A stretch of 22,857 nt of DNA from Gammaproteobacteria bacterium. Lineage in GTDB: Bacteria; Pseudomonadota; Gammaproteobacteria; Steroidobacterales; Steroidobacteraceae. The stretch's first letter is position 1, and every line of letters starts with the position of its first letter. The notes beneath the pieces were generated by a model. It was not told the DNA's origin and did no database searches. It saw only the letters and a list, made by a program, of their open reading frames with translations. Shown in pieces: positions 15,317-22,857 of this stretch. The stretch lies in NCBI GenBank assembly GCA_005877965.1, contig VBNP01000115.1:1-22857 (forward strand). Direction: 5' to 3'. Both the position numbers and the translations under genes were made by a program.

Positions 15317-16070
15317 AGCCGTCGGGGTGAGCGCGCGACTTCGCGAACCAAGACGGAGGTTTGGGCTGGGGCGCCAGCTCGACGCGGGCCTTGATGAGCT
15401 CGAGCGCCGCCCGCGGCTCATCCACGAACTCGAACAGCTCCAGGTCCGCGGCCGCGATCGCGCCATGGCGCACCAGCGCCTCGAAGTTGACCACTTCTTT
15501 CCAGAACGCCGAACCGTAGAGGAACACGGGAATCGACCGGTCGAGCTTGTGGGTCTGCGCCAGCGTCAGGATCTCGAACAGCTCGTCGAACGTGCCGAAG
15601 CCGCCCGGGAACGCGACCAGGGCGCGCGCCAGGTGCGCGAACCACAGCTTGCGCATGAAGAAGTAGTGGAACTCCAGGCCCAGCTGCGGCGTGATATAGG
15701 GATTGGGATGCTGCTCCTGCGGCAGGCCGATGTTGAGACCGACGCTGCGGCCGCCGGCGAGCGCTGCGCCCCGATTGGCGGCCTCCATGATTCCCGGGCC
15801 CCCGCCTGAGCAGACGATGAGGCGCTCCCCGGGCAGCGAGCGGCTCCATTTGGTCACGAGCCGCGCCAGTTCCACGGCCTCCTCGAGGTAGCGGCCCAGG
15901 GGGCCTCCGGCGCGCACGCGCGCCGAGCCGAAGAACACCACGGTCGCAGTGACCCCCGCGGCACTGAAGGCGCGCAACGGCGCCAGATACTCTGACAAGA
16001 TCCGCACCGGGCGTCCTTCGTCCGAGTCGAGAAATCCGGGATCGTGGTAAGCCAGCGGGGGTGTTGGCAT
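15315..16070 (-). CDS. LOG family protein (TIGR00730-type Rossmann fold)
   Basis: The product is 251 residues from ATG 16070. It has both LOG signatures, CSGGGPGIMEAANRGA (87-102) and FPGGFGTFDELFE (154-166). The second is the PGGxGTxxE site found in cytokinin-activating nucleotide phosphoribohydrolases and in proteins often mislabelled lysine decarboxylase. RKLWFAHLARALV before it is also typical. By family, it may release a base from a nucleoside 5'-monophosphate; the true bacterial substrate is uncertain. An adjacent ATG at 16073 is possible, but the second is five bases from GAGG. The frame is open far upstream only as antisense to the PIG-L gene. It is convergent with the MoeB-rhodanese gene and divergent from the PIG-L gene. 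Confidence 0.88.
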   Translation of the reverse strand: MPTPPLAYHDPGFLDSDEGRPVRILSEYLAPLRAFSAAGVTATVVFFGSARVRAGGPLGRYLEEAVELARLVTKWSRSLPGERLIVCSGGGPGIMEAANRGAALAGGRSVGLNIGLPQEQHPNPYITPQLGLEFHYFFMRKLWFAHLARALVAFPGGFGTFDELFEILTLAQTHKLDRSIPVFLYGSAFWKEVVNFEALVRHGAIAAADLELFEFVDEPRAALELIKARVELAPQPKPPSWFAKSRAHPDG

Positions 16071-16145
16071 CATGCCCTCGTTTCGTCCGGCAGGTGAGTG
16101 CGGAAGTCTACCCCAGTGAGGCGGCGGCATTTTGCAAGGCACGCC

Positions 16146-17072
16146 ATGCGTTTGATGAGTGCCAGCCCGACGGCCGCGCTGCTCGCCGCGGCGGCGCTCG
16201 CCGTGCGCGCCGGCGCTGCCGCGCCGGCAGAGGCAGTGCAGAGTCTGCCGCGCCTGGACGCGCAGACCTCGCTCCTGGTGGTGGCGCCGCATCCGGACGA
16301 TGAGACGCTGTGTTGTGCCGGCGTCATCCAGCGCGTGGTGCGCGCGGGCGGGCGCGCGAGCATTGTATGGATCACCAGCGGGGATGCCTCCGAGCTCGAC
16401 CTGCTGCTGATCGAGAAGAGCCCGTTCGTAAAGCCCGCGACGGCGCGCGACCTGGCCGCGACACGCATGCGCGAAGCGCGCGCCGCGACCGCACGACTCG
16501 GCGTGCCCGCCGCAGGGCAGTTGTTCCTGGGCTATCCCGACCGCGGCGTGCTCAGCCTCCTGACGGACCACCGCGCGAGACCTTACACCTCCGGCTTCAC
16601 GGGCGCGGCCGCGGTCCCCTACCCCGCTGCACTGTTTCCGGGCCACCCCTACACGGGCGAGAGTCTCGAGCGCGACTTCGCCGCGGTGCTCGCGCGCACA
16701 CATCCGACGCTGATTCTCGCCCCGAGCCCCCGCGACAGCCATCCGGATCATCGCGCCGCCGGCCTGCTCACCGTCGCCGTCAGCACCCGCTACGGTGTGT
16801 TGTCCGGCGTGCGCTACTGGATCGTGCATGGCGGGGAAGGCTGGCCCACCCCGCGGGGGCTCCTGCCTGGCGTGCCGCTCACTGCGGCACCGCGCAGCCA
16901 CGCTCTGGCGCTGGCGGCTTTCGCACTCGAACCTGCCGAGGAGGACCGCAAGCTCCAGGCAGTGCGTGCCTACGACACGCAGATGCGCACGCTGGCGCCG
17001 TTCCTGCTGGCGTTCGTGCGCAGCACGGAGCTGTTTGCCTCGCTCCCGGAGCCGCAGCTCGCGCCACAGTAG
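16146..17072 (+). CDS. Exported PIG-L family deacetylase
   Basis: This zinc-dependent deacetylase-family protein of about 308 residues usually acts on N-acetylglucosaminyl-type substrates. Residues 1 to about 30 form a signal peptide (MRLMSASPTAALLAAAALAV, then small residues AGAAAPAEA), so it should be periplasmic or outside. The zinc and catalytic site is VAPHPDDETLCCAG (46-59, His49, Asp51, Asp52). The second ligand region is SPRDSHPDHRAAG (194-206), with His202 as probable ligand. A GTG at 16098 would add a basic extension, but ATG 16146 has AAGG six bases upstream and gives a normal signal peptide. The substrate is unknown; an exported enzyme suggests a cell-surface glycan or a small secreted glycoconjugate. 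The 72-bp gap to the LOG gene must hold both promoters, but none stands out. Confidence 0.87.
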   Translation: MRLMSASPTAALLAAAALAVRAGAAAPAEAVQSLPRLDAQTSLLVVAPHPDDETLCCAGVIQRVVRAGGRASIVWITSGDASELDLLLIEKSPFVKPATARDLAATRMREARAATARLGVPAAGQLFLGYPDRGVLSLLTDHRARPYTSGFTGAAAVPYPAALFPGHPYTGESLERDFAAVLARTHPTLILAPSPRDSHPDHRAAGLLTVAVSTRYGVLSGVRYWIVHGGEGWPTPRGLLPGVPLTAAPRSHALALAAFALEPAEEDRKLQAVRAYDTQMRTLAPFLLAFVRSTELFASLPEPQLAPQ

Positions 17073-17090
17073 CGCAGGCGACGCGCAGCC

Positions 17091-18239
17091 TCAGCGCCAG
17101 CGATCGAGTTGGCGGTCGAGCAGGCCGGCGATGCCCTCGCGCAGGCGATCGAGCCAGGCGCGCTGGCGCCAATAGCGGCGGCTGAGCGCGCGCGATGCGG
17201 CAAAGTCTCCTTCAAACAGCGCCGCCGCCGCGTCGGCGACCCGTGCGTCGGCGATCTCCTGGTTGGCCTCCAGGTTCCAGCGGAAGCTCCAGCGATCGAG
17301 GTTGCTCGAGCCGATCGACACCCAGTCATCGCACAGGATCATTTTCGCGTGCAGCATGCGCGGCTGGTACTCGAATATCTTCACGCCGTTGCGCAGCATC
17401 TTGCCGTAGAACCGGCGTGCCGCCTGGCGCACCCACGGATGGTCGGTGCGCGCGCCCGGCACCAGCAGCCGCACGTCCACACCGCGGCGCGCCGCCCGGC
17501 GCAGCGCCTTGCGGAAGCGCCGCGAGGGTACGAAATACGCGCTCATGATCCAGGCGCGCGTCGCGGCGCAGTCGATGCGGCGCAGCACGCCATTGGCGAG
17601 CACCGAGCGCTGCCGCGCCTCGCTCAACGCCAGGCGGCCGGCGGCGCCGCCGGCGCGCGGCGCACTCAGTGGCGGGTCCGGGAGCGCCAGCTCCGGTCCG
17701 CAGCGCCGCCAGGTGCGCGCGAAGGCGCGCTGCCAGTCGGTGATCACGGGACCCTCGATCTCGACCATCAGCTCGCGCCACGGTCCGCGCGGGGCGCCGG
17801 GTGCGAACTCATCCGTCAGTCCGGCGCCGCCCACGAACGCCACGCTGCCGTCGGTTAGCAGCAGCTTGCGATGGTCGCGCAACAGGTTCGACAGCCTGTT
17901 CTTCAGGCGAAGGGGGTTGAAGAAACGCAGCTCCACGCCCGTATCCAGCAGCCGCCGGCGGTCGGCCCGCGTGAGTCCCAGCGCGCCGAACGCATCGAGC
18001 ACCACGCACACGCGCGCGCCGCGGCGCGCGGCCCGCCCGAATGCTGCGATGAAACGCGTGGCGATGGCGCCCGAGCGGACCAGGTACATCTCCAGCAACA
18101 CGTAGCGGCTCGCGGCATCGATCGCCTGCAGCATGCGCGCGAAGAACTCCTCGCCATCGTCGAGCAGCCGGAATTCGTTCCCCGGTCGCCACGGCCAACC
18201 CGTGGTTGTAAATTGATGGGGATCCCGGCCAGTCGTCAT
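17091..18239 (-). CDS. Phospholipase D / cardiolipin synthase-like enzyme (ClsB type)
   Basis: The product is 382 residues with two complete HKD sites: HRKLLLTD (His123, Lys125, Asp130) and HAKMILCD (His297, Lys299, Asp304). The second is followed by SIGSSNLDRWSFRWNLEAN, the usual cardiolipin synthase sequence. It lacks the two N-terminal membrane helices of ClsA, so it resembles ClsB/YbhO-like enzymes that join phosphatidylglycerol or phosphatidylethanolamine head groups into cardiolipin. The C-terminus RRYWRQRAWLDRLREGIAGLLDR is amphipathic and basic, suggesting membrane contact. It is last in the minus-strand operon, nine bases after the DUF4184 gene. It ends 18 bases from the convergent PIG-L stop. 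The precise lipid substrate is inferred. Confidence 0.92.
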   Translation of the reverse strand: MTTGRDPHQFTTTGWPWRPGNEFRLLDDGEEFFARMLQAIDAASRYVLLEMYLVRSGAIATRFIAAFGRAARRGARVCVVLDAFGALGLTRADRRRLLDTGVELRFFNPLRLKNRLSNLLRDHRKLLLTDGSVAFVGGAGLTDEFAPGAPRGPWRELMVEIEGPVITDWQRAFARTWRRCGPELALPDPPLSAPRAGGAAGRLALSEARQRSVLANGVLRRIDCAATRAWIMSAYFVPSRRFRKALRRAARRGVDVRLLVPGARTDHPWVRQAARRFYGKMLRNGVKIFEYQPRMLHAKMILCDDWVSIGSSNLDRWSFRWNLEANQEIADARVADAAAALFEGDFAASRALSRRYWRQRAWLDRLREGIAGLLDRQLDRWR

Positions 18240-18248
18240 GAGTGAAAG

Positions 18249-19028
18249 CTAACGGTGCGTGCCGGATGCGGCGTCATGGTCTTCTTCCAGGGTGACCACG
18301 GTGCCGGCCACCAGATACAGGACTGCGAACCAGGCGAGACTTCGGGTGAGAAAGATATCGAGCGTGCGGTAGATGACCGGGATGTGAGCGTAGGCCTGCG
18401 TAGCCTGCACGCCGCCGATGAGGATCGCGGCGGCCGCGACCAGCAACAGCACCGGCCCGACCGAGGAGCGTGCCGCGCCTGGCCCGGCGGGTGCGGCCAC
18501 CGGCGCGGTCAGGCGCCGGTACCACAGCGCCACTGCGACCAGTCCGAACGCCGAGCTCAGGTACTGCAGCACGTGGCAGACCGTACCGCTGTACCAGCCG
18601 AAGCTCACCGGCGCGCTGAGCGCCGCGACCCGACGGACTATCCAGCCATTGTCGTGGGTGAAGGAGTCCCACAACAGATGGGTCCACACGCCGAGGATGA
18701 TCGACACCGCCGCCAGCGCCCATTCGAGCGGCCGCCCCTTAAATGGCGCGAGCGCGCTGAGGCACAGCCAGCGGGCCCGCGCGGAGAGCAGCGCGGTGAG
18801 CGGCCGGCGCAGCAGAAATACGCAGCCCAAAGCGGCATATCCGAGCACCAGGCAGGTCGTGAACGAGCCCGTGACACTGTGAGTCTCGGGCCGGAAGAGG
18901 CCAAAGCGCGCCGGCACGTAGTACGGCAGATCCGGAATCATGGCGCCGATGATCAGCGGCACGGTGCGCAGGTACCTGAGACCGCGCAGCGGCAGGATGG
19001 CGACGGGGTGCGCGAGCGTGAACGGCAT
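18249..19028 (-). CDS. DUF4184 family membrane protein
   Basis: This 259-residue integral membrane protein begins MPFTLAHPVAILPL, the standard start of DUF4184. It continues with LIIGAMIPDLPYY and WTHLLWDSFTHDNGW. The last has the His...Asp...His pattern shared with membrane-bound metal-dependent hydrolases of the YdjM type, and His/Asp residues in both early motifs could bind metal. About six hydrophobic segments can be seen, for example around residues 57-74, 103-121, 189-208 and 230-248. Its function is unknown. It lies eight bases after the glucoamylase gene and nine before the cardiolipin synthase gene, so it is co-transcribed with both. A link to lipid metabolism through the next gene is speculation. 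Confidence 0.87.
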   Translation of the reverse strand: MPFTLAHPVAILPLRGLRYLRTVPLIIGAMIPDLPYYVPARFGLFRPETHSVTGSFTTCLVLGYAALGCVFLLRRPLTALLSARARWLCLSALAPFKGRPLEWALAAVSIILGVWTHLLWDSFTHDNGWIVRRVAALSAPVSFGWYSGTVCHVLQYLSSAFGLVAVALWYRRLTAPVAAPAGPGAARSSVGPVLLLVAAAAILIGGVQATQAYAHIPVIYRTLDIFLTRSLAWFAVLYLVAGTVVTLEEDHDAASGTHR

Positions 19029-19036
19029 GCGCGCCC

Positions 19037-21400
19037 TCAGCCCGCCTGCCGCGAGCGCGTGGTCACGCGGATGCGGAAGTCCCTGCCGATCCAGTTCGCC
19101 CCGGAGCGGAATGTCAGATCGATGTAACGGCCGGCACGCAGCCGCGAGCTATCGATCTGCAGCAGGTGCAGACCGAGCGAGTTCGCCGCGGTGTCCTGCT
19201 CGCGCACGTCCTGCCAGCCGTCGAGCCCCCAGCGCACGGCTCCCGGCTCACGCAGAGCGACCGTGAGCGCACAGCCTTCGGGCAGCTCCGCCGCCGGAGC
19301 CTGCTGGCACCAGATGACGCGGGTGAGCGTCGGGCGCTCGCCGCGGTAACGCTCCCATACCGAGTCGGGGCGATCGAACGCCCGCCCCAGGGCCCTTGAG
19401 GCGACCAGCTTGAGATACTCGGCGTGCGCCCACACGAGCGGCATCGCCGCCCCGGTGGGCCGGCCGGGACTCAAGCCCCGCGCGGCGATCGGCGCCGCGT
19501 CCCACACCTGCTCGGGCAGCATGCCCCCGCTCGAGGTCATGCGGGTCATCGCGAGCAGGAACGGCAGTGCCTCGCGCCCGCAGCTCAGCTCGTAATGACC
19601 ACGCTCACCGGTGAGCAGGGGCCAGGCGCGTCCCCGGCCGGTGCCGTCGTAGGCGCTGCCGTCGTCGTGCTCGCCGTAGCCGTCCTCGTTGTAGCGATGC
19701 CAGCACGGACCCGAGGGCGTTTCGAACTTCAACAGTGCGTCCGCCACCTTCACGCTCGCCACGATCAGCGGATCTTCGGCGCGGCGCAGGCCGAAGCGCA
19801 CCAGCTGCAGGAAATCGACGCTCACCTGTGCGCTCGCCGGCAGGCCGGGATCGATCTGCAGGTTCTTGATCGGCAGCACGCCGTCCGGCGGGCCGCGGTC
19901 ATCGCCGATCGCTTGCGCCGGGGCGACGCGCACGTAGTAGCCGCGCACGCCATGGAGACGCGCCAGGGGGGTGTCGCACACGGTGGTCCAGTCCTCGAGC
20001 CGCGCATTCCAGTAGTCGGCAAACGCGAGCGCCAGCGCGCGAGCATCGGCGGGCAGATGGCGGGCCCCGGCCACCAGGGCCGAGATGCACACCGCCAGGG
20101 TGAAGGTGTTGAGACCCGAGTCTTCCTCCCAGCGATCCTGGTCGCTGACCGGGCCGTGTCGCACCAGGAACGACAGCGCCCGGCGAATCATGTCGGCGAC
20201 TTCAGTGCCCTGGAGCGCGCCACGCTCATCGAGCGCGACCGCGAGCAGCACCGGAAATGCGCTCTCATCGAGCTGCACACCGGGCCAGTAGCCCTTGCCG
20301 CCCAGCCACTGGTTCTGGTTCCAGTGACCGTCCGCATTCTGCGTGGCGAGCAGATACCGCAGCGTGTTGCGTGCCTCGCGCGCCGCGCCGACCGCCAGCA
20401 GCGCGCCGGCGCTTTCCACCAGATCGCGCGGCCACACCAGGTGATAACCCTCGCGCTCCTCGCGCGTGTTGCCCCACGGCACGCTCAAGGAAGCCACCAT
20501 GGCACCCGGATAGGTCTTGTCCTGGTGGGTGCGCAACACCATGGTGGAAATGCCGACCTGCTCGGCGCACGCCTGCGGCAGGCCGGCGGACAGCGGCTTT
20601 TCCGGCGTACAGTGGGTATGCCAGCTCGTCCAGCTGCTGCGCTGTCGCTCCCAGGAAATCGCGAAAGGCTCCGACAGCGCGGTGAGCGCCAGCGTCGCCG
20701 CAGCATCGGGGCTGCCGCCAAAGCCGAGCGCCAGCACCGCCTGCCGCGGCAGTTCACCCAGCAGCGCGACGTTGCCGGGTCCGGCTGCGTCGTATTCCCA
20801 GGTGAGTGCGCCGTTGCGGGCGAAGTCCTGCCAGCCATCGCTCCTGCCGACGAATCCCGCGCTCGCGCGGCCCCAGGCGTCCTGCTGCTGCGCGTTGACC
20901 GCGGCGAGGGCCAGCCCGAAGGGACCCTGCTCCGCCCACAACAGCTTGCGGCCGCGGTGTTGCACGACCGCCGCGCGGTTGCCGGCGCCGGTGCCGCCCA
21001 GGTGTGGCGCGAGCAGCGCGTAGGGGCGCAATGACGCATCGCCATTGAGGGTGACCTCGATGAGCAGTACATCGCGGTGCTCGCAGGGTGCCACACGCAG
21101 CGTGAGATCGAAGCGCTCGTGCTGGTGCACGATGTGCACCGCGGGCGCGCCGGGGGCGGCGAGCCGCAGCTCGTGCTTCCACAGCCGCTTCACCTCGACC
21201 CAGAAGCCTGCGCCGTCGCCGACGATGAAACCGAGGTCGCGGATCTGCGGGATGTCAAGGCGCGGGTAATAGACCTCGTTGATGATGCCGCCGCCGATGG
21301 TGAACCACAGGCGCGCGTGACCGAGCGAGCAGCCGACCATTTCCTTGGCGCTGCTGCACCAGGTCGGAGGCAGTCCGGGAGCTCCCGGCGCCGCGGTCAT
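19037..21400 (-). CDS. Glycoside hydrolase family 15 glucoamylase
   Basis: It releases beta-glucose from the non-reducing ends of alpha-glucans or alpha-glucosides by inversion. Of 787 residues, 1-265 form the N-terminal beta-sandwich with the bacterial signature APGAPGLPPTWCSSAKEMVG (4-23) and GIINEVYYPRLDIPQIRDLG. The (alpha/alpha)6 barrel follows with YHLVWPRDLVES (319-330), WEEDSGLNTFT (424-434; general acid Glu425 or Glu426), GRGRAWPLLTGERGHYEL and MLPEQVWD (627-634; general base Glu630). A C-terminal beta domain fills about 690-787. No signal peptide is visible, so it should act in the cytoplasm. The ATG overlaps the kinase stop by four bases (ATGA). The pairing suggests glucose from stored or imported glucan is phosphorylated directly. 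It could instead prefer trehalose or isomaltose. Confidence 0.94.
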   Translation of the reverse strand: MTAAPGAPGLPPTWCSSAKEMVGCSLGHARLWFTIGGGIINEVYYPRLDIPQIRDLGFIVGDGAGFWVEVKRLWKHELRLAAPGAPAVHIVHQHERFDLTLRVAPCEHRDVLLIEVTLNGDASLRPYALLAPHLGGTGAGNRAAVVQHRGRKLLWAEQGPFGLALAAVNAQQQDAWGRASAGFVGRSDGWQDFARNGALTWEYDAAGPGNVALLGELPRQAVLALGFGGSPDAAATLALTALSEPFAISWERQRSSWTSWHTHCTPEKPLSAGLPQACAEQVGISTMVLRTHQDKTYPGAMVASLSVPWGNTREEREGYHLVWPRDLVESAGALLAVGAAREARNTLRYLLATQNADGHWNQNQWLGGKGYWPGVQLDESAFPVLLAVALDERGALQGTEVADMIRRALSFLVRHGPVSDQDRWEEDSGLNTFTLAVCISALVAGARHLPADARALALAFADYWNARLEDWTTVCDTPLARLHGVRGYYVRVAPAQAIGDDRGPPDGVLPIKNLQIDPGLPASAQVSVDFLQLVRFGLRRAEDPLIVASVKVADALLKFETPSGPCWHRYNEDGYGEHDDGSAYDGTGRGRAWPLLTGERGHYELSCGREALPFLLAMTRMTSSGGMLPEQVWDAAPIAARGLSPGRPTGAAMPLVWAHAEYLKLVASRALGRAFDRPDSVWERYRGERPTLTRVIWCQQAPAAELPEGCALTVALREPGAVRWGLDGWQDVREQDTAANSLGLHLLQIDSSRLRAGRYIDLTFRSGANWIGRDFRIRVTTRSRQAG

Positions 21401-22134
21401 CGCCTGACCGCTGCGCGCCCGCCGGGCAGGCGCAGCCGCCCGTCGCCCCGGCGCCAGAGCCGCAGGCCGCCGAGGAACGCATTGCGGTTGTCACCCAGAT
21501 GCACGTCCTGCGGCAGGCCCTTGAGGCGCACTGCGTTGCCGCCACCGAGCACGACGTAGTCCGCCTCCAACGCGTGCTTCAGCTGTTCGATCACATCAAG
21601 GACCTTCCTGCGCCACTTCCTGGTGCCGAGTCGCTCGCGGCCGCGCTCGCCGACGTAATCCTCGAACGTGCGGCCGCGCTTGTAGGGCATATGCCCGACT
21701 TCGGTGGGCTCGACCACGCCATCAATGATGAGAGTCGCGCCCAGTCCCGTGCCCAGCCCGAGAAACAACATGCGGCCGCCGCGGTAGCTGCCGATCGCCT
21801 GCATGGCTGCATCGTTGATCAGCTTGACCGGCTTGCCCAAAGCCTTCTCGAAGTCGAACCCGACCCAGCCCTTGCCGAGGTTGTGGGGCTCGGCGGCGAT
21901 GCGGCCGCGGAACACGAGCCCCGGGTAACCGATCGACACCGCACCAAAGCCGAGCTGGCGGGTGAGTTCGAGGATCCGGCGCGTCATGCCGGCCGCCGAC
22001 ATCTTCGGCCCGGAGACGAACTTGCGGATCGGGCCGCGCGCATCGATCCGGAACTTCACGTGCGCGCCGCCGATATCGATGACCAGGATGTGGCGCGCAC
22101 TGGGGTTGCCCGGGATCCTGTCTCTGGCGCGCAT
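21397..22134 (-). CDS. ppgK: ROK family kinase, probable polyphosphate/ATP glucokinase
   Basis: The 245-residue product should phosphorylate glucose. The phosphate loop is VIDIGGAHVKF (18-28), the sugar-binding stretch is AEPHNLGKGWVGF (81-93), the catalytic base is Asp108 in INDAAMQAIG, and the second phosphate motif is GLGTGLGATL (126-135). It lacks the CxCGxxGCxE zinc site of classical ROK kinases. In its place GHMPYKRGRTFEDYVGERG resembles the polyphosphate glucokinase branch, and the length also fits. The usual Thr of the first loop (IGGTxxK) is Ala24. GGGGAGA lies nine bases before the ATG. It is the first gene of the kinase-glucoamylase-DUF4184-cls operon. The choice of polyphosphate over ATP as donor cannot be read from sequence alone, so the symbol is provisional. 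Confidence 0.82.
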   Translation of the reverse strand: MRARDRIPGNPSARHILVIDIGGAHVKFRIDARGPIRKFVSGPKMSAAGMTRRILELTRQLGFGAVSIGYPGLVFRGRIAAEPHNLGKGWVGFDFEKALGKPVKLINDAAMQAIGSYRGGRMLFLGLGTGLGATLIIDGVVEPTEVGHMPYKRGRTFEDYVGERGRERLGTRKWRRKVLDVIEQLKHALEADYVVLGGGNAVRLKGLPQDVHLGDNRNAFLGGLRLWRRGDGRLRLPGGRAAVRR

Positions 22135-22181
22135 CGGCCGGATTCTCCCCGGAATCGGCGACTTTGACCACCGACGGACCT

Positions 22182-22204
22182 GCGCGCCGCGCGTGGCGGC
22201 GCGC
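22182..22204. repeat. Perfect 9-bp-arm palindrome in the ppgK divergent gap
   Basis: GCGCGCCGC (22182-22190) and GCGGCGCGC (22196-22204) are exact reverse complements around GCGTG. The repeat abuts the -10 candidate TATGCT of the plus-strand gene. It may be an operator for one or both divergent genes or a leader hairpin for the kinase transcript. Confidence 0.6.
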
Positions 22205-22210
22205 TATGCT
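22205..22210 (+). promoter_or_regulatory. Candidate -10 box of the beta-solenoid gene
   Basis: TATGCT lies 38 bases before the ATG at 22249. The -35 position falls inside the palindrome and shows no TTGACA-like hexamer. TTGACC at 22164-22169 is too far away to pair with it. Confidence 0.35.
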
Positions 22211-22248
22211 GCGTCGTCCTGGCGGACTGAACGAAAGGTGGGAGCGCA

Positions 22249-22857
22249 ATGATTCGCTCACGTGCTGTGCTTGCTGTTGTGACTGTCCTCAGCGGGTGCG
22301 CGCTGTGCTGCGTGGCGCGCGCCGCCGACACCGCGATCTCCAAGGTTATGGGCTCCATCGACATTGGCGCCGATCAGCACAGCGGGGATGTCTCGACGGT
22401 AAACGGATCCATTCATATCGGCGAGAATGCCGTGGTCGGCCGGGCTGACACCGTCAACGGCAGCATCTCCGTCGAGCGACATGCCACGGCGGCCAAACTG
22501 GTGACCGTCAACGGCTCCATTCACCTGAAAGAGGCGGTGCGCGTAAGCGGCACCGTCCAGGCGGTCAACGGCAGGGTAACACTCGCCGACGGCGCAGACG
22601 TCGCCGGCACGCTGAGCAATGTCAACGGCGCCATACGCGTCGCGGCCGCTCACGTCGGGGGTCTCATCGACACAGCGACGGGTGACATCGAGCTCGGTCC
22701 CAACGCGCACGTCGACGGCGGAATTCACGTGGAGAAGGACACCAGCTGGTTTCATGTCTGGTTCTGGTCCGAGGACACCCCGCGCGTCGTGGTCGGCCCG
22801 GGCTCGGTCGTCGGCGGCACCCTCAGGTTCGAACGCAAAGTGAATCTCTACGTCAGC
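22249..22857 (+). CDS. Exported VNGSI-repeat beta-solenoid protein (3' end cut by window)
   Basis: The first 203 residues are present and the frame is still open at the window edge. MIRSRAVLAVVTVLSGCALC is an export signal. LSGC fits a lipobox at Cys17, but cleavage by signal peptidase I after ARA (about 25) is also possible. The mature part consists of about 20-residue repeats with the core [VM].GSI.[IV]: VMGSIDIG, VNGSIHIG, VNGSISVE, VNGSIHLK, VNGRVTLA, VNGAIRVA, ATGDIELG. Each is followed by an A.V.G turn. This pattern predicts a right-handed beta-solenoid like bactofilin or DUF4097-type domains. GGTGGGAG lies just before the ATG. Function is unknown; an envelope or surface role is inferred. 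Confidence 0.83.
   Translation, partial: MIRSRAVLAVVTVLSGCALCCVARAADTAISKVMGSIDIGADQHSGDVSTVNGSIHIGENAVVGRADTVNGSISVERHATAAKLVTVNGSIHLKEAVRVSGTVQAVNGRVTLADGADVAGTLSNVNGAIRVAAAHVGGLIDTATGDIELGPNAHVDGGIHVEKDTSWFHVWFWSEDTPRVVVGPGSVVGGTLRFERKVNLYVS

Noticed and set aside
16074..16901. N-terminal extension of the LOG frame
   Set aside because: It is antisense to the PIG-L gene, and the family's N-terminus begins at 16070/16073.
19424..21034. 536-codon plus-strand open frame within the glucoamylase gene
   Set aside because: It is antisense to GH15 catalytic motifs and has the composition of a GC-driven shadow.
22258..22755. 165-codon minus-strand frame opposite the solenoid gene
   Set aside because: It mirrors the regular repeat of the plus-strand gene. 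The plus strand has a ribosome-binding site, a signal peptide and the VNGSI repeats.

Overview
The window is high-GC, gene-dense bacterial chromosome with short intergenic gaps. Every gene belongs to a family common in Proteobacteria. The branched-chain keto acid dehydrogenase genes closely resemble the Pseudomonas bkd proteins as I remember them, and the aceB-aceA-dctA block is also typical of the group. A Gammaproteobacterium related to Xanthomonadales, Nevskiales or Steroidobacterales is the best guess, but the lineage is inferred. I see no tRNA, rRNA, CRISPR array, insertion sequence or phage gene. No stretch longer than about 255 bases lacks a gene. Two genes are cut by the window edges: dctA at the left and a beta-solenoid protein at the right.

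Left region (1-5.6 kb): carbon entry and the glyoxylate shunt. Malate synthase, isocitrate lyase and a C4-dicarboxylate/cation symporter lie in a row on the minus strand. A long HTH regulator with a degenerate IrrE-like region and a C-terminal Cys cluster is transcribed divergently. The 87-bp gap holds two superimposed, opposed promoter candidates and repeated TTCACACnGT elements, suggesting an autoregulated switch. Next come a secreted DUF1684 protein (+) and a convergent six-Asp-box lipoprotein with a 13-glycine linker (-).

Middle region (8.2-12.7 kb): a compact minus-strand operon for E1-alpha, E1-beta and E2 of branched-chain 2-oxo acid dehydrogenase. No E3 gene is present. Its acyl-CoA products could feed the shunt next door. 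A divergent class I methyltransferase of the phospholipid N-methyltransferase type follows.

12.7-15.3 kb: a plus-strand trio made of a cytosolic BNR propeller protein, a MoaD/ThiS-like carrier ending in Gly-Gly, and a MoeB/ThiF adenylyltransferase fused to rhodanese. It has the layout of a self-contained sulfur-transfer or conjugation module and is the best candidate here for an under-described system.

Right region (15.3-22.9 kb): a LOG-family protein (-) and a divergent exported PIG-L deacetylase (+). Then comes a tight four-gene minus-strand operon: ROK/polyphosphate-glucokinase-like kinase, GH15 glucoamylase, DUF4184 membrane protein and a two-HKD cardiolipin synthase-like enzyme. The first two can release glucose from an alpha-glucan and phosphorylate it at once. 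A divergent exported protein built of about 20-residue VNGSI repeats runs off the right edge. The gap between it and the kinase contains a perfect 9-bp-arm palindrome.
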